A stretch of DNA of 64,000 bases. It comes from Campylobacteraceae bacterium. GTDB lineage: Bacteria > Campylobacterota > Campylobacteria > Campylobacterales > Sulfurovaceae. The translations under genes and the position numbers were made by a program. Positions 39,434-49,076 of this stretch are shown in pieces; the stretch's first letter is position 1, and each line of letters opens with the position of its first letter. The DNA is taken from contig JAMOOP010000108.1 in NCBI GenBank assembly GCA_027065385.1, positions 28,628 through 92,627 of the forward strand. The letters run 5' to 3'. The notes under the pieces were generated by a model. It did no database searches. It saw only the letters and a program-made list of their open reading frames with translations, and had not been told where the DNA came from.

Positions 39434-40111
39434 TTGAGAATATTAAAAAAACTAATAATTTTGTATATTGAAAATAAAAAACAAATATTAGACAGATACT
39501 CACCACTTCTAAAATCTAACTGTGACATTTTATATATTACTAATAGTGCAGAGGAGGCTTATAGAGTATATAAAGAGAAAAGACCACATATTATAGTTAT
39601 GGATTTATATGTTGCAAGGTTAGGTGGTGAGACGATTGCTAAAAAGATTAGAGAAGAGGATGAGAATACAGCATTTATAGCTTTAACCGATTATGCTAAT
39701 AGGGAGATATTACTAGAGATTGTTAATTTAAATTTTTCAAGCTACCTAGTTAAACCTGTAGATGATTTTAAGCTCCTAAATGCTCTTCTTAAAATATCTA
39801 ACAAAATAAATAAAGAGAAGATAACATATTTAACAAAAAATTGCTCTTGGAATAGTAGTAGTAAAACACTCTTTTTTAAAGATGAAGCACTATTTTTAAC
39901 AAAAAGAGAGCAGAAACTTCTTGAACTACTTATAGAAAAAAATGGTACAGCATGTAATGATGATGAGATCTTTTTTTATGTTTGGGAAAATGATTTTGAT
40001 AAAACAGTTACAAATGCTTCAATAAGAACACTTATAAAAAATTTAAGAAAAAAAATACCTAGAGGTTTAATTGAAAATCAATATGGAGTTGGCTATAAAA
40101 TAAACATATAA
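39434..40111 (+). CDS. OmpR-family response regulator 1
   Basis: Receiver domain (1-120) with phospho-acceptor D57 in VMDLYVARLGG, switch Thr in ALTDYA and conserved Lys in YLVKPV. The first acidic patch is YIEN instead of the usual paired acids. The C-terminal winged helix (LTKREQKLLELLIEKNG to ENQYGVGYKI) binds DNA. TTG at 39434 is supported by AGAGGGAG and by alignment with the paralogue downstream. No histidine kinase is adjacent, so both regulators are orphans in this window. Confidence 0.88.
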   Translation: MRILKKLIILYIENKKQILDRYSPLLKSNCDILYITNSAEEAYRVYKEKRPHIIVMDLYVARLGGETIAKKIREEDENTAFIALTDYANREILLEIVNLNFSSYLVKPVDDFKLLNALLKISNKINKEKITYLTKNCSWNSSSKTLFFKDEALFLTKREQKLLELLIEKNGTACNDDEIFFYVWENDFDKTVTNASIRTLIKNLRKKIPRGLIENQYGVGYKINI

Positions 40112-40202
40112 GTTTATCTTTTACACAATTATTGTACTTTTTCCACACATTTCTTCTACTTTTTTTTGAGACTATTATCATCTCGGAATAAAGGGAAATA
40201 AA

Positions 40203-40256
40203 ATGAGAAAAGTAAAACAGTTAAAAATATGCAAAAACAGCTATTATATAGTTTAG
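40203..40256 (+). CDS. Possible 17-residue leader peptide
   Basis: ATG with a strong AAAGGGAAA ribosome-binding site 6 bases upstream, reading MRKVKQLKICKNSYYIV and stopping 10 bases before the next regulator. It could couple or attenuate translation of that gene. Very short, so weakly supported. Confidence 0.3.
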   Translation: MRKVKQLKICKNSYYIV

Positions 40257-40266
40257 GGAGAAAAGT

Positions 40267-40932
40267 ATGAAAAATTTGGAAAACCTAACTTTATTATATA
40301 TAGACTTTGATGATTTTCAAAGAAAGAGATATTTATCTCTATTTAAAAACTACTTTAGAGATATATTTGTTACATATAAAGACCCATTGGATTTTTATTA
40401 TGACTATAGTCCAAATGTCATTATAGTTGAACTATTAGTACCTACTGCTATAGAGTTTGTTCAAAAGGTGAGGAAGATTGATGAAAAAGTTTTAATAATA
40501 GCATTAACAAGAGACTCTAGTGTTAAGACTTTAATGAGCGTCGTTGAGTTATCTTTTTCTAGTTATATTATAAAACCAATTAGTGATAAATTACTAAGAG
40601 ATGAGCTAATAAAAATCTCTAAAAAAGTTGAAAACCGAGATAAAATTTATCTACCTCAATTTTGTCAATGGGATATAAAAAGCAAAACTCTGCTATATAA
40701 AGATACAATAATCTTTTTAACAAAAAGAGAGTCAAAATTATTTGAACTACTTATTGAAAAAAAAGGTGAATTTTGTAGTGATGATGATATTCTATTTTTT
40801 GTATGGGGTGATGATTTTGATAAATCCATAACAAAATCATCTGTAAGAACACTAATAAAAAATCTAAGAAAAAAGTTACCAAACGGTTTAATTGAAAACC
40901 AATATGGTGTAGGATATAAGATAATAGCCTAA
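40267..40932 (+). CDS. OmpR-family response regulator 2 with Glu at the phospho-acceptor site
   Basis: Paralogue of the preceding regulator; the DNA-binding halves are nearly superimposable (LTKRESKLFELLIEKKG, SVRTLIKNLRKKLP, ENQYGVGYKI). In the receiver, the expected Asp is E55 (IVELLVPTAIEF), while Thr (ALTRDS) and Lys (YIIKPI) remain. The first acidic pocket is YIDFDD, more complete than in the paralogue. A Glu acceptor often mimics phosphorylation, so it may be constitutively active or controlled otherwise. Confidence 0.87.
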   Translation: MKNLENLTLLYIDFDDFQRKRYLSLFKNYFRDIFVTYKDPLDFYYDYSPNVIIVELLVPTAIEFVQKVRKIDEKVLIIALTRDSSVKTLMSVVELSFSSYIIKPISDKLLRDELIKISKKVENRDKIYLPQFCQWDIKSKTLLYKDTIIFLTKRESKLFELLIEKKGEFCSDDDILFFVWGDDFDKSITKSSVRTLIKNLRKKLPNGLIENQYGVGYKIIA

Positions 40933-40955
40933 TATTTACTTATAGAAAAGAGTTA

Positions 40956-41483
40956 TTAAAGAGTATTCCTATATCTCTTTTTCCACTCTTTTTCAAATTT
41001 CTTTCGTTTAATAAAAGATAGTTTTTCTATAAAAACTCTACCTTCAAGATGGTCTATTTCATGTTGAAGTGCAACTGCTAAAAAATTATCATCTTCTATA
41101 GAGTGTTTTTCTCCATAACGGTCTTGATACTCAATAGAGACATATTTTGCTCTTTCAATATCTTCGTAAATACCAGGAATACTTAAACAACCCTCTTGAT
41201 GTTTTTCTACACCACTTTTTTCTATAAAAATAGGATTAATAATCTCTAAAGTATTCTCTTTTAGCTGTTTAGCTTCACCATTTTCATCTTCTGGAGGAAT
41301 ATTTATTATTAATGCTCTTTTAGCAACTCCTACTTGAATAGCTGCTAAACCTACACCATTTTTACTTACCATTGTTTCATACATATCATCTAAAAGAGTA
41401 TGAAGTTCATTATCAAAAGAGGTTACCTCTTTTGATATAAGTTTTAGTCGTTTATCAGGATAGATAACTATATCACGAACCAT
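40956..41483 (-). CDS. def: Peptide deformylase
   Basis: Removes the formyl group from new proteins; metal site from EGCLSIPG (Cys) and HEIDHLEGRVF (two His). Motif 1 is GVGLAAIQVG. 175 residues, usual size. Last of the tig-clpP-def run; 9 bases after clpP. Confidence 0.97.
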   Translation of the reverse strand: MVRDIVIYPDKRLKLISKEVTSFDNELHTLLDDMYETMVSKNGVGLAAIQVGVAKRALIINIPPEDENGEAKQLKENTLEIINPIFIEKSGVEKHQEGCLSIPGIYEDIERAKYVSIEYQDRYGEKHSIEDDNFLAVALQHEIDHLEGRVFIEKLSFIKRKKFEKEWKKRYRNTL

Positions 41484-41492
41484 TATAAAACC

Positions 41493-42080
41493 TTAACTAA
41501 AACTTTTTGTAAGAACTTTATCAATAAGACCATACTCTAAAGCCTCTTGTGAAGACATAAAGTTATCTCTTTCTGTATCTCTTTCAAGTTCTTTAGCTGT
41601 TTTATCGCAATTTTTAGCCATTATCTCATTTAGAGTATCTTTAAGTCTTTGTATCTCTTGGGCTTGAATTTGAATATCTGTTGATTGCCCTTGTGCGCCA
41701 CCTGATGGTTGGTGTATCATAATTCTAGCATTTGGAAGAGCATATCTTTTTCCCTTAGTTCCAGAAGAGAGCAAAAAAGCACCCATAGATGCAGCTTGAC
41801 CAATACAGATAGTTACAACATCGGGTTTAATATAGTTCATAGTATCAAACATAGATAGCCCTGAAGTTATAACTCCACCTGGAGAGTTTATGTAAAAATA
41901 TATATCTTTATCAGGGTCTTGTGCCTCTAAAAAGAGAAGTTGAGCTACAATAGTAGATGCTACTTGGTCATTAACTTCACCACTTAACATAATAATTCTA
42001 TCTTTTAATAGTCGTGAGTAGATGTCATAACTTCTCTCTCCACGACCTGTCTGTTCTACTACATAAGGGATATAGCTCAT
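41493..42080 (-). CDS. clpP: ATP-dependent Clp protease proteolytic subunit
   Basis: Serine peptidase ring partner of ClpX/ClpA. Catalytic Ser in [14 protein letters not shown], His in [10 protein letters not shown], and Asp in the C-terminal [11 protein letters not shown] region. 195 residues. It starts one base after the trigger factor stop, so the two are translated together. Confidence 0.97.
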   Translation of the reverse strand: MSYIPYVVEQTGRGERSYDIYSRLLKDRIIMLSGEVNDQVASTIVAQLLFLEAQDPDKDIYFYINSPGGVITSGLSMFDTMNYIKPDVVTICIGQAASMGAFLLSSGTKGKRYALPNARIMIHQPSGGAQGQSTDIQIQAQEIQRLKDTLNEIMAKNCDKTAKELERDTERDNFMSSQEALEYGLIDKVLTKSFS

Positions 42081-42081
42081 C

Positions 42082-43374
42082 TTATTTATCTAACCCTAAA
42101 ATTTTAGAGAATAGTTTATCTTCAATCATTCCCATTTTAATAGCAGGAAGAAGATTATTCTCTTTGTAGTAGTCAACAACTTGTTGTGGCTCTTGTCCAC
42201 TCATTATCGCTTCATAATAAATAGTTTGAGTTACCTCTTGGTCTTCTACTATAATTTTCTCTTTTCTAGCAATAGCATCAACTAAGAAAGTAGCTTTTAC
42301 AGAGTTTCTTGCGTCTTCTCTTAAAGACTCTCTAAGCTCATCAATCTTTTCATTATTATCTTTATATTCAGCTAACTCCTCTTCACTCATTGTTTGAGCT
42401 TTTTGATTAACTTGTGCATCAATCTCTTGCTCTACAATATTATTAGGAAGGTCAAACTCATACTCTGCAACTAATGCTTCAATAAGTTTTGGTTTAAGCT
42501 CTTCATTATATAATTTTGCAACTTTTTCAGATTTAATCTGCTCTTTTACTTGCTCTTTTACAGTATCAACTGTAGCATCATCTTTACCAGGAAGAAGTCT
42601 TTTTACCATATCTTCATCAAGTTTAGCTTCACCTTTAGCTTTAATGCTATTTAGTGTTACAGTAAACACTGCCTCTTTTCCTGCTAAATCTTTAGATTGA
42701 TAATCTTCTGGAAATGTAACAATTATATCTTTAGTCTCACCTGCATTCATTCCTATCATTTTATCTTCAAATCCACCAATGAATTGACCTGAACCGATAA
42801 CAAGCTCAAACTCTTCAGCACTTCCACCATCAAACTCTACACCATCAATTTTACCTACAAAATCAAAATTTGCTTGGTCATCTTTAGCTAAAGGTCTATC
42901 TTCTTGAAGCTTTTTATATGGAGTATTATTCTCTAGTAGTTCATCTATTCTCTCTTGAAGCTCTTTCTCTTCAACAGTTGGTTCATCAAAACTAGGAGCT
43001 AATTTTTCATAACCTTCAGCTTCAATAGTTGGTTTAAGAGAAATCTCTAATTCAATATCAATTCCATTATCAGTTTTTTCATATTTTTTAAAAATTGGCT
43101 CACCTACAATATCTTCTGATTTAATATTAAGCTCATCTTGTGCTTTTTTCATAATTTCAGATACAACATCACTTTCAGCCTCTTGTTGAAGTTTTTCACC
43201 ATACATCTTTTTTATAATAGCTACAGGAACTTTACCTTTTCTAAAACCATCTACACTTTGAGTTTTAGCAAGTTGTTTAGCTATTTTATTTATATTTTTT
43301 TCAATGTCAGCATTCTCAATCTTTGCCGTTACTAAGACATTTGCTGTATCACTCTTTACTGCTGTAATGTTCAT
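42082..43374 (-). CDS. tig: Trigger factor
   Basis: Ribosome-bound chaperone and prolyl isomerase. The N-terminal ribosome-binding segment has the GFRKGKVP signature, a central FKBP-like domain shows [19 protein letters not shown], and a helical C-terminal domain follows. 430 residues. First gene of tig-clpP-def, linking folding, proteolysis and deformylation. Confidence 0.96.
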   Translation of the reverse strand: MNITAVKSDTANVLVTAKIENADIEKNINKIAKQLAKTQSVDGFRKGKVPVAIIKKMYGEKLQQEAESDVVSEIMKKAQDELNIKSEDIVGEPIFKKYEKTDNGIDIELEISLKPTIEAEGYEKLAPSFDEPTVEEKELQERIDELLENNTPYKKLQEDRPLAKDDQANFDFVGKIDGVEFDGGSAEEFELVIGSGQFIGGFEDKMIGMNAGETKDIIVTFPEDYQSKDLAGKEAVFTVTLNSIKAKGEAKLDEDMVKRLLPGKDDATVDTVKEQVKEQIKSEKVAKLYNEELKPKLIEALVAEYEFDLPNNIVEQEIDAQVNQKAQTMSEEELAEYKDNNEKIDELRESLREDARNSVKATFLVDAIARKEKIIVEDQEVTQTIYYEAIMSGQEPQQVVDYYKENNLLPAIKMGMIEDKLFSKILGLDK

Positions 43375-43461
43375 TACAATCCTTTTTTACATAATAATCT
43401 TGGAATTCTAGCAAAAATAGGCTAAAGGCTTAATTCAATTCAAACTAAACTAAGTAAAATT

Positions 43462-43488
43462 TTAGATAACCTAAAAAAGGTTATCTAA
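43462..43488 (-). terminator. Terminator of serA
   Basis: An 11-bp perfect stem (43462-43472 with 43478-43488) with an AAAAA/TTTTT loop, just after the serA stop on the minus strand; the tail is AAAATTTTAC. Confidence 0.6.
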
Positions 43489-43492
43489 CTTA

Positions 43493-44656
43493 TTAAACTA
43501 CTCTAACAGCAATAACTCCATCTATACTTTTTAATTCATCTATTAAACTATCAGTTATATCACCATTAACATCTATAATATTATAAGCAATATCACCACG
43601 GCTTTTATTTAGCATATCACAAATATTTATACTATTATTTGCTAAGACTTTAGTTAGTTCACTAATTATATTTGGTACATTTCTATTAGATACTGTAATT
43701 CTTTTTCCATCTTCTTTTTTCTTAAGATAACATTTTGGAAAGTTTACAGAGTTTCTAATATTTCCATTTTCTAAATAGTCTTTTAACTCTTTTGTCGCCA
43801 TAATTGCACAATTCTCTTCAGACTCGGCTGTTGATGCACCTAAATGTGGAATAGGAATAATGCCTTTTACACCTAAAATATCAGCTGTTGGAAAATCAGT
43901 TACATAACAAGATACTTTTCCATTACTAATAGCCTCTTTTATATTATCATTATGAACTAATCCACCTCTAGCGAAATTCATAATTTTTACACCATCTTTC
44001 ATCATAGCAAAAGTTTTACTATTAAACATATCTTTTGTACTATCTAATAGTGGTACATGAATTGAGATATAATCAACTTGAGATAAAAGAGTCTCTAAAC
44101 CTGTAGCTTTTTGAATATCACTAGATAACTCCCATGCGGCTTCAACTGAAAGATAAGGATCATAACCAATAACACTCATACCAAGTTCAAGTGCTGTATT
44201 AGCAACCATTGCACCAATAGCCCCAAGTCCTATAACACCTAAAGTTTTACCTTTTAACTCATTTCCTGCAAAGTTTGATTTACCCTTTTCTACAAGTTTT
44301 GCTACATCTTCTTTATCTTTAATACTCTGAACCCACTCTACACCACCAACTATATCTCTTGATGCAATTAACATACCTGTTAAAACTAGCTCCTTTACGG
44401 CATTTGCATTTGCCCCAGGGGTATTAAAAACTACTATTCCTTTTTCGCTACATCTATCTATTGGAATATTATTAACTCCTGCCCCTGCTCTTGCTATTGC
44501 TTTTAGGCTAGATGGAAACTCCATATCGTGCATTTTAAAGCTTCTTAAAATAATACCATCAGGAGAGGTAAATTCACTTGCTACTTCATATTTATCTCTT
44601 GGAAAAAGGTCTAAACCTTTTGGTGAGATTTGATTTAATGTTTGAATTTTTAACAT
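43493..44656 (-). CDS. serA: Phosphoglycerate dehydrogenase-like protein with ACT domain
   Basis: Oxidises 3-phosphoglycerate, the first step of serine synthesis. NAD-binding GVIGLGAIGAMVANTALELG, catalytic Arg region NFARGGLVH and His region IPIPHLGASTAE are present; a C-terminal ACT-like domain (NNSINICDMLNKSRGDIAYN) ends it. ATG at 44656 sits one base after the serC stop and yields MLKIQTLNQISPKGL; longer in-frame starts run into serC. With serC it forms a two-gene serine unit. Confidence 0.9.
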   Translation of the reverse strand: MLKIQTLNQISPKGLDLFPRDKYEVASEFTSPDGIILRSFKMHDMEFPSSLKAIARAGAGVNNIPIDRCSEKGIVVFNTPGANANAVKELVLTGMLIASRDIVGGVEWVQSIKDKEDVAKLVEKGKSNFAGNELKGKTLGVIGLGAIGAMVANTALELGMSVIGYDPYLSVEAAWELSSDIQKATGLETLLSQVDYISIHVPLLDSTKDMFNSKTFAMMKDGVKIMNFARGGLVHNDNIKEAISNGKVSCYVTDFPTADILGVKGIIPIPHLGASTAESEENCAIMATKELKDYLENGNIRNSVNFPKCYLKKKEDGKRITVSNRNVPNIISELTKVLANNSINICDMLNKSRGDIAYNIIDVNGDITDSLIDELKSIDGVIAVRVV

Positions 44657-44657
44657 C

Positions 44658-45752
44658 TTAACTATTCTCTTTTTGGAATTTTTCCATAAAATCAACTAAG
44701 GCTTCAACACCCTCAATAGTCATAGCATTATAGATAGATGCTCTAAGTCCACCAATAGAACGGTGTCCTTTTAATCCAATCATTCTAGCTTCAGTTGCCT
44801 CTTTTGCAAATTTAGCCTCTAGTTCAGAGTTATTTGTTCCATCACTATTTTTAATATTATATGATACATTCATTAAAGAACGAGACTCTTTGGTTGCATG
44901 TCCTTTATAAAAACCATTGCTATTATCTATTGCATTATATAAAAGTTCAGCCTTTTCTATATTTTTCTTTTGTATAGCTTCAATTCCACCATTTTTCTTT
45001 AACCAATGTAAAATAAGATTTAAGATATATATTCCAAATGTTGGAGGTGTATTAAATAGAGAATCTTTATCTGCATGAGTTTTATATTTTAGCATTGTAG
45101 GAATATTATCTCCTCCTCTTGCTACTAACTCTTTTTTAATAATAACTATAGTTAAACCAGATGGTCCTGCATTTTTTTGAGCTCCTGCAAAAAGCATATC
45201 AACTTTATTCCAATCAATAGGATATGAGAAAATATCACTTGAAGCATCAACTATTAGTGGTGCTTTAGTTGTTGGGAAGTTATGATACTCTGTTCCATAA
45301 ATAGTATTATTTGAAGTGATATAAGCATAATCTGCACTATCATCAAACTCTATATTTTCAGGAATTCTATCATAAGTTGTATCTTTTGAACTAGCTACTA
45401 CTTCATAATTAATCCCTTGAATTTTTGCCTCTTTAATAGCTTTTGAAGACCAACTACCACTATCAACATATTGTGCTTTTCCTCCAAGAGATAGGTTCAT
45501 AGGTATCATAGCAAACTGTAAAGATGCACCACCTTGAAGAAATAACACATCATAATCTTCAGGCACTTTATAAAGCTCTCTTATTAGAGACATAGCTTCA
45601 CTATGAACCTCATCATACATTTTTGAACGGTGAGACGCTTCCATAATTGAAAGCCCTTCACCTTTATAATCTACTAATTCTCTTTGTGCCTCTTCTAAAA
45701 CCTCTAAAGGTATTGCTGAAGGTCCTGCACCAAAATTAAATATTCTATTCAT
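44658..45752 (-). CDS. serC: Phosphoserine aminotransferase
   Basis: PLP enzyme converting phosphohydroxypyruvate to phosphoserine. N-terminal NFGAGPSAIPLEVL, substrate region EASHRSKMYDEVH, and PLP lysine in FAGAQKNAGPSG. The ATG at 45752 is preceded by AGGAGC; an upstream extension to 45821 has no homology-like character. 364 residues. Confidence 0.95.
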   Translation of the reverse strand: MNRIFNFGAGPSAIPLEVLEEAQRELVDYKGEGLSIMEASHRSKMYDEVHSEAMSLIRELYKVPEDYDVLFLQGGASLQFAMIPMNLSLGGKAQYVDSGSWSSKAIKEAKIQGINYEVVASSKDTTYDRIPENIEFDDSADYAYITSNNTIYGTEYHNFPTTKAPLIVDASSDIFSYPIDWNKVDMLFAGAQKNAGPSGLTIVIIKKELVARGGDNIPTMLKYKTHADKDSLFNTPPTFGIYILNLILHWLKKNGGIEAIQKKNIEKAELLYNAIDNSNGFYKGHATKESRSLMNVSYNIKNSDGTNNSELEAKFAKEATEARMIGLKGHRSIGGLRASIYNAMTIEGVEALVDFMEKFQKENS

Positions 45753-45831
45753 TATTGCTCCTATTTTTTTAAGTTTGATATTATCTCTAAAAAAGTTTAA
45801 AAAGAATATAGAAATAAACATATAGAAACAA

Positions 45832-46311
45832 TTATTTTAATATATTATCAGCTACTATAACTCCATCTTTATCTACATATATATAATCTCCCTCTTTAAA
45901 AATAACTCCTCCAAATTCTAAATCAACTCCTCTTAAAGCTTTATTCTCCTCAAAACTTTTTCTAGGACAAGTTCCAACTGCTAAAAGCCCTACAGGTATT
46001 GTTTTTGTAACTTTAGTATCACGAACAAAACCATTAATAACTATACCAGCCCAGCCATTTTTATAAGCAAAACCCATAAGAGTATCACCAACAACTGCGT
46101 AAAAATCTTTCCCATTATCCACAACGGCAACTTTTCCCCTACCTTTCTCATCTCTTAGCATTTTAACTAACTCATGATTATTTTTATTTAATTTAATTGT
46201 AACTATCTTTCCACTGAATTCTCTAACCTCTCCATAAGATATTAGAGGTTTCTCTAATACTTGAATTTTATCTTTATACCTATCACATAAATCTGCTGTT
46301 GAAACGGTCAT
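45832..46311 (-). CDS. RraA-like / HMG-aldolase family protein
   Basis: 159 residues from the ATG at 46311 (AGGAGC upstream). The fold signature is GDTLMGFAYKNGWAGIVING with FVRDT supplying the metal or substrate Arg-Asp. Members either inhibit RNase E or act as 4-hydroxy-4-methyl-2-oxoglutarate aldolase/oxaloacetate decarboxylase; which applies here is open. Confidence 0.85.
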   Translation of the reverse strand: MTVSTADLCDRYKDKIQVLEKPLISYGEVREFSGKIVTIKLNKNNHELVKMLRDEKGRGKVAVVDNGKDFYAVVGDTLMGFAYKNGWAGIVINGFVRDTKVTKTIPVGLLAVGTCPRKSFEENKALRGVDLEFGGVIFKEGDYIYVDKDGVIVADNILK

Positions 46312-46350
46312 ATCTGCTCCTATTTTTATGTAATTATACAAAAATAAACA

Positions 46351-47301
46351 CTAAATATCACCACAATTAACAGTATGTTTTGATAGATTATCATCTATAC
46401 TACTGATATTTAAATCATTAGCATAATAAAAACACTCCTCATACCCTTTATCTTGATTATAGAGTATTTTGTAGTAACCATCAGAGATAGCAATTTTATC
46501 TTCTCCTATATATTTAGGTTTACTACTAAATTTAACTACATTTACAATATCTAACTCTCCCAACTCCACAGCTTTATCTCTAGCATACTGTTCAACGTTA
46601 ACCCACATCTCTTGATTTACAATAGGAGCTTGTGGAATGATATTTGCTAAAGAGTATGTAGCTTCTAAACTCTCAATACTCCAATCAAATGAGGCATCTG
46701 GTGCTAAATGTCCTCTATTATATCCAGAACCAATATAATCACTATATTTTACTCTATATGGTTTATCAATAAGTTCTTCTTCATAAAATAGTGGTCTATC
46801 TTCAATATCTAACTTATTAACTAAATCACCCTCTAGTGTGTAAGCTACACTTTTAGCTGATTTTAACTTAAAGTCATAACATATTACAAAAAACTCTTTA
46901 TCTATAATCTGATTACATCTACTACTATTTATAAATTTCTCTCTAAATCCTACTGTAACTATAGTAGTATTATTTTCTATAATAGTCTCTTCAATAGTGC
47001 TACTAATATTACCATTTTCTACTATTGGAGTACTATTTAATATATTGTCTATTGATGAGGATTGAGATGAATTAGAGTTAATATTACTATCTAAATCACT
47101 ATTATCAACTATAGGTTCTAAGGGTTTTTTTGATGGTATAGGAGAAGGTGTAGATGTATCTAATGGTTCTTGTGCCACTTCTATAAGAGTTGTTTGTTCT
47201 GTATTTAAATTCTGATTACTCTCATTATTATAACTCTCAACCGTTCCACACCCTATAAAACATAGTATATAGATACCAATAGATAATCTTTTAAAAAACA
47301 T
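46351..47301 (-). CDS. Lipoprotein with DNA/RNA non-specific endonuclease domain
   Basis: A lipobox FIGCGT ends the signal peptide, followed by a long Thr/Ser/Asn/Pro linker (about residues 20-110). The nuclease domain has the NRGHLAPDASFD motif (catalytic His) and ANIIPQAPIVNQEMW (metal-binding Asn). Surface-anchored nucleases of this family degrade external nucleic acid. ATG 47301 with GGAG upstream was chosen over TTG 47313. Confidence 0.87.
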   Translation of the reverse strand: MFFKRLSIGIYILCFIGCGTVESYNNESNQNLNTEQTTLIEVAQEPLDTSTPSPIPSKKPLEPIVDNSDLDSNINSNSSQSSSIDNILNSTPIVENGNISSTIEETIIENNTTIVTVGFREKFINSSRCNQIIDKEFFVICYDFKLKSAKSVAYTLEGDLVNKLDIEDRPLFYEEELIDKPYRVKYSDYIGSGYNRGHLAPDASFDWSIESLEATYSLANIIPQAPIVNQEMWVNVEQYARDKAVELGELDIVNVVKFSSKPKYIGEDKIAISDGYYKILYNQDKGYEECFYYANDLNISSIDDNLSKHTVNCGDI

Positions 47302-47372
47302 AAACAACTCCAAATCTAATATTTATCTTAAGATATAATATTAGATTTTTACTTAAATAAAACTTTTAAATT

Positions 47373-48368
47373 CTATATTAAGTCAACTCCTTTATCACCT
47401 TTTACTATTTCACCAATAATATAACCATCTGTATTAGCTAAGATACTCTCTACATCTTCTTTATCTACTACAAGTATCATACCAACACCCATATTAAATG
47501 TTCTAAACATCTCATTACTATCTACATATTGACTCATAAATTCAAATATAGGCAATACTCTAATATTATCTTTTTTAATTTTAGCTCTCATTCCATTGGG
47601 TAAAACTCTAGGTAGATTTTCAATAATACCACCACCTGTAATGTGTGCTAGGGCTTTGATTTTATCTCTATTTGCTTTAAACTCTTTTACATATATTCTA
47701 GTAGGAGTTAATAGTGTATCAATAAGTGGTTTACCATTAAAATCATCTTCTAAATTCATATTTAATTTTTCAAAAAATAGTTTTCTAACTAATGAAAAAC
47801 CATTTGAGTGAATACCTGAACTTGGAAGTGCTATAATAGTTTGACCCTCTTTTACATTAGATAGAGTATCAAGCTCACTTCTCTCTGCTACACCCACAGC
47901 AAATCCTGCCAAATCAAAATCGTCATTAGAATACATTCCAGGCATTTCAGCAGTCTCACCACCAACTAAAGCACACTCCCCTCTTCTACACCCTTCAGCA
48001 ATTCCTGCAACTACTGTTTTTGCATTTTGGGGTACAAGATGACCTGTTGCATAGTAGTCTAAAAAGAACATTGGAGTTCCAAAATTACATATAAGGTCAT
48101 TTACACACATAGCTACTAAATCAATTCCAACTGTATCAAATCTATTACTATCAATTGCTAGTTTTAACTTAGTTCCAACTCCATCAGTTGCAGATAAAAT
48201 TACAGGTTCTTTATAACCAGAAGGCATAGCATAAGCTCCTGCAAAAGAGCCAATTCCACCAATTACATTTTTATCGAATGTTGATTTTACATCAGATTTA
48301 ATAGCCTCTACAAAATTGTTACCTGCATTTATATCAACTCCAGCATCTTTATATGAAATATTTTCCAT
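47373..48368 (-). CDS. purM: Phosphoribosylformylglycinamidine cyclo-ligase
   Basis: AIR synthetase of purine synthesis. MENISYKDAGVDINAGNNFV start, ATDGVGTKLKLA, GGETAEMPGMY and HITGGGIIENLPRVLP motifs. 331 residues. ATG overlaps the stop of the small membrane protein upstream (TAATG). Confidence 0.97.
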   Translation of the reverse strand: MENISYKDAGVDINAGNNFVEAIKSDVKSTFDKNVIGGIGSFAGAYAMPSGYKEPVILSATDGVGTKLKLAIDSNRFDTVGIDLVAMCVNDLICNFGTPMFFLDYYATGHLVPQNAKTVVAGIAEGCRRGECALVGGETAEMPGMYSNDDFDLAGFAVGVAERSELDTLSNVKEGQTIIALPSSGIHSNGFSLVRKLFFEKLNMNLEDDFNGKPLIDTLLTPTRIYVKEFKANRDKIKALAHITGGGIIENLPRVLPNGMRAKIKKDNIRVLPIFEFMSQYVDSNEMFRTFNMGVGMILVVDKEDVESILANTDGYIIGEIVKGDKGVDLI

Positions 48369-48574
48369 TACTCTTTATCCTTATTACATAATGGAAAGGC
48401 ATTTTTAAGCAGTTGTGTAATGTAACAAAAATTAGTAAATCCACTAACTATTAAAATAACCATAGTTCCAAATTGTAACAAAAATCCAGCCTTAAGTGAA
48501 CCAGTTGCGGCTAACATCATTGCCATACCCATTACCATAGCTAAAAGAATTTTTTGTAGTCTCTCAACACACAT
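48368..48574 (-). CDS. Small DUF2892-type membrane protein
   Basis: 68 residues from the ATG at 48574, chosen because GGAGGG stands directly upstream; a longer reading to 48649 overlaps lspA. Two hydrophobic segments (LLAMVMGMAMMLAATGSL, LQFGTMVILIVSGFTNFCYI). Similar small YgaP-tail-like proteins are common; no function assigned. Translationally coupled to purM. Confidence 0.72.
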   Translation of the reverse strand: MCVERLQKILLAMVMGMAMMLAATGSLKAGFLLQFGTMVILIVSGFTNFCYITQLLKNAFPLCNKDKE

Positions 48575-48620
48575 AATACCCTCCAATTTTTTTTGCGATA
48601 TTATATCGTAAGTTAGCTTT

Positions 48621-49076
48621 TTAACTTTCTTTTTGAAATCTGTTCTCATATATAGAAAGTATAATTATAATTGCCACTCCTAAATCTATCATAACATCAG
48701 CATAGTTAAAGACAGCAAAGTTAAATCCACAATGCCAAGCTACATAATCCACTACACCCTCGTGAATAAATCTATCATATAGATTACTAATAGCACCTCC
48801 TACTATTAAGCCTATGGCAAAAGCATACTTTTTTAAATAACCATCATATATAACAAATATAATTATTGCTATAATTAAAGCTAACTGTATCCATTTAAGA
48901 TACCCTCCTAAAAAAGCAAACATCGAAAAAGCCACACCTGTATTATAGTGTAGCTCTAAATTTATACATGAACCTTCTAAATAGTAGCCTCCATTAACAA
49001 AAAGCATTTTTATATTTTGGTCTATAACAATAGTACCTACTACTGCTAATAGAAAAATAGTTATATATCTAATCAT
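48621..49076 (-). CDS. lspA: Lipoprotein signal peptidase (signal peptidase II)
   Basis: Membrane aspartyl protease that trims prolipoproteins. The catalytic aspartates lie in AISNLYDRF and VFNYADVMID, with NTGVAFSMF upstream; four hydrophobic spans; 151 residues. Starts at the glmM stop (TAATG). It would process the lipoproteins encoded elsewhere in the window. Confidence 0.95.
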   Translation of the reverse strand: MIRYITIFLLAVVGTIVIDQNIKMLFVNGGYYLEGSCINLELHYNTGVAFSMFAFLGGYLKWIQLALIIAIIIFVIYDGYLKKYAFAIGLIVGGAISNLYDRFIHEGVVDYVAWHCGFNFAVFNYADVMIDLGVAIIIILSIYENRFQKES

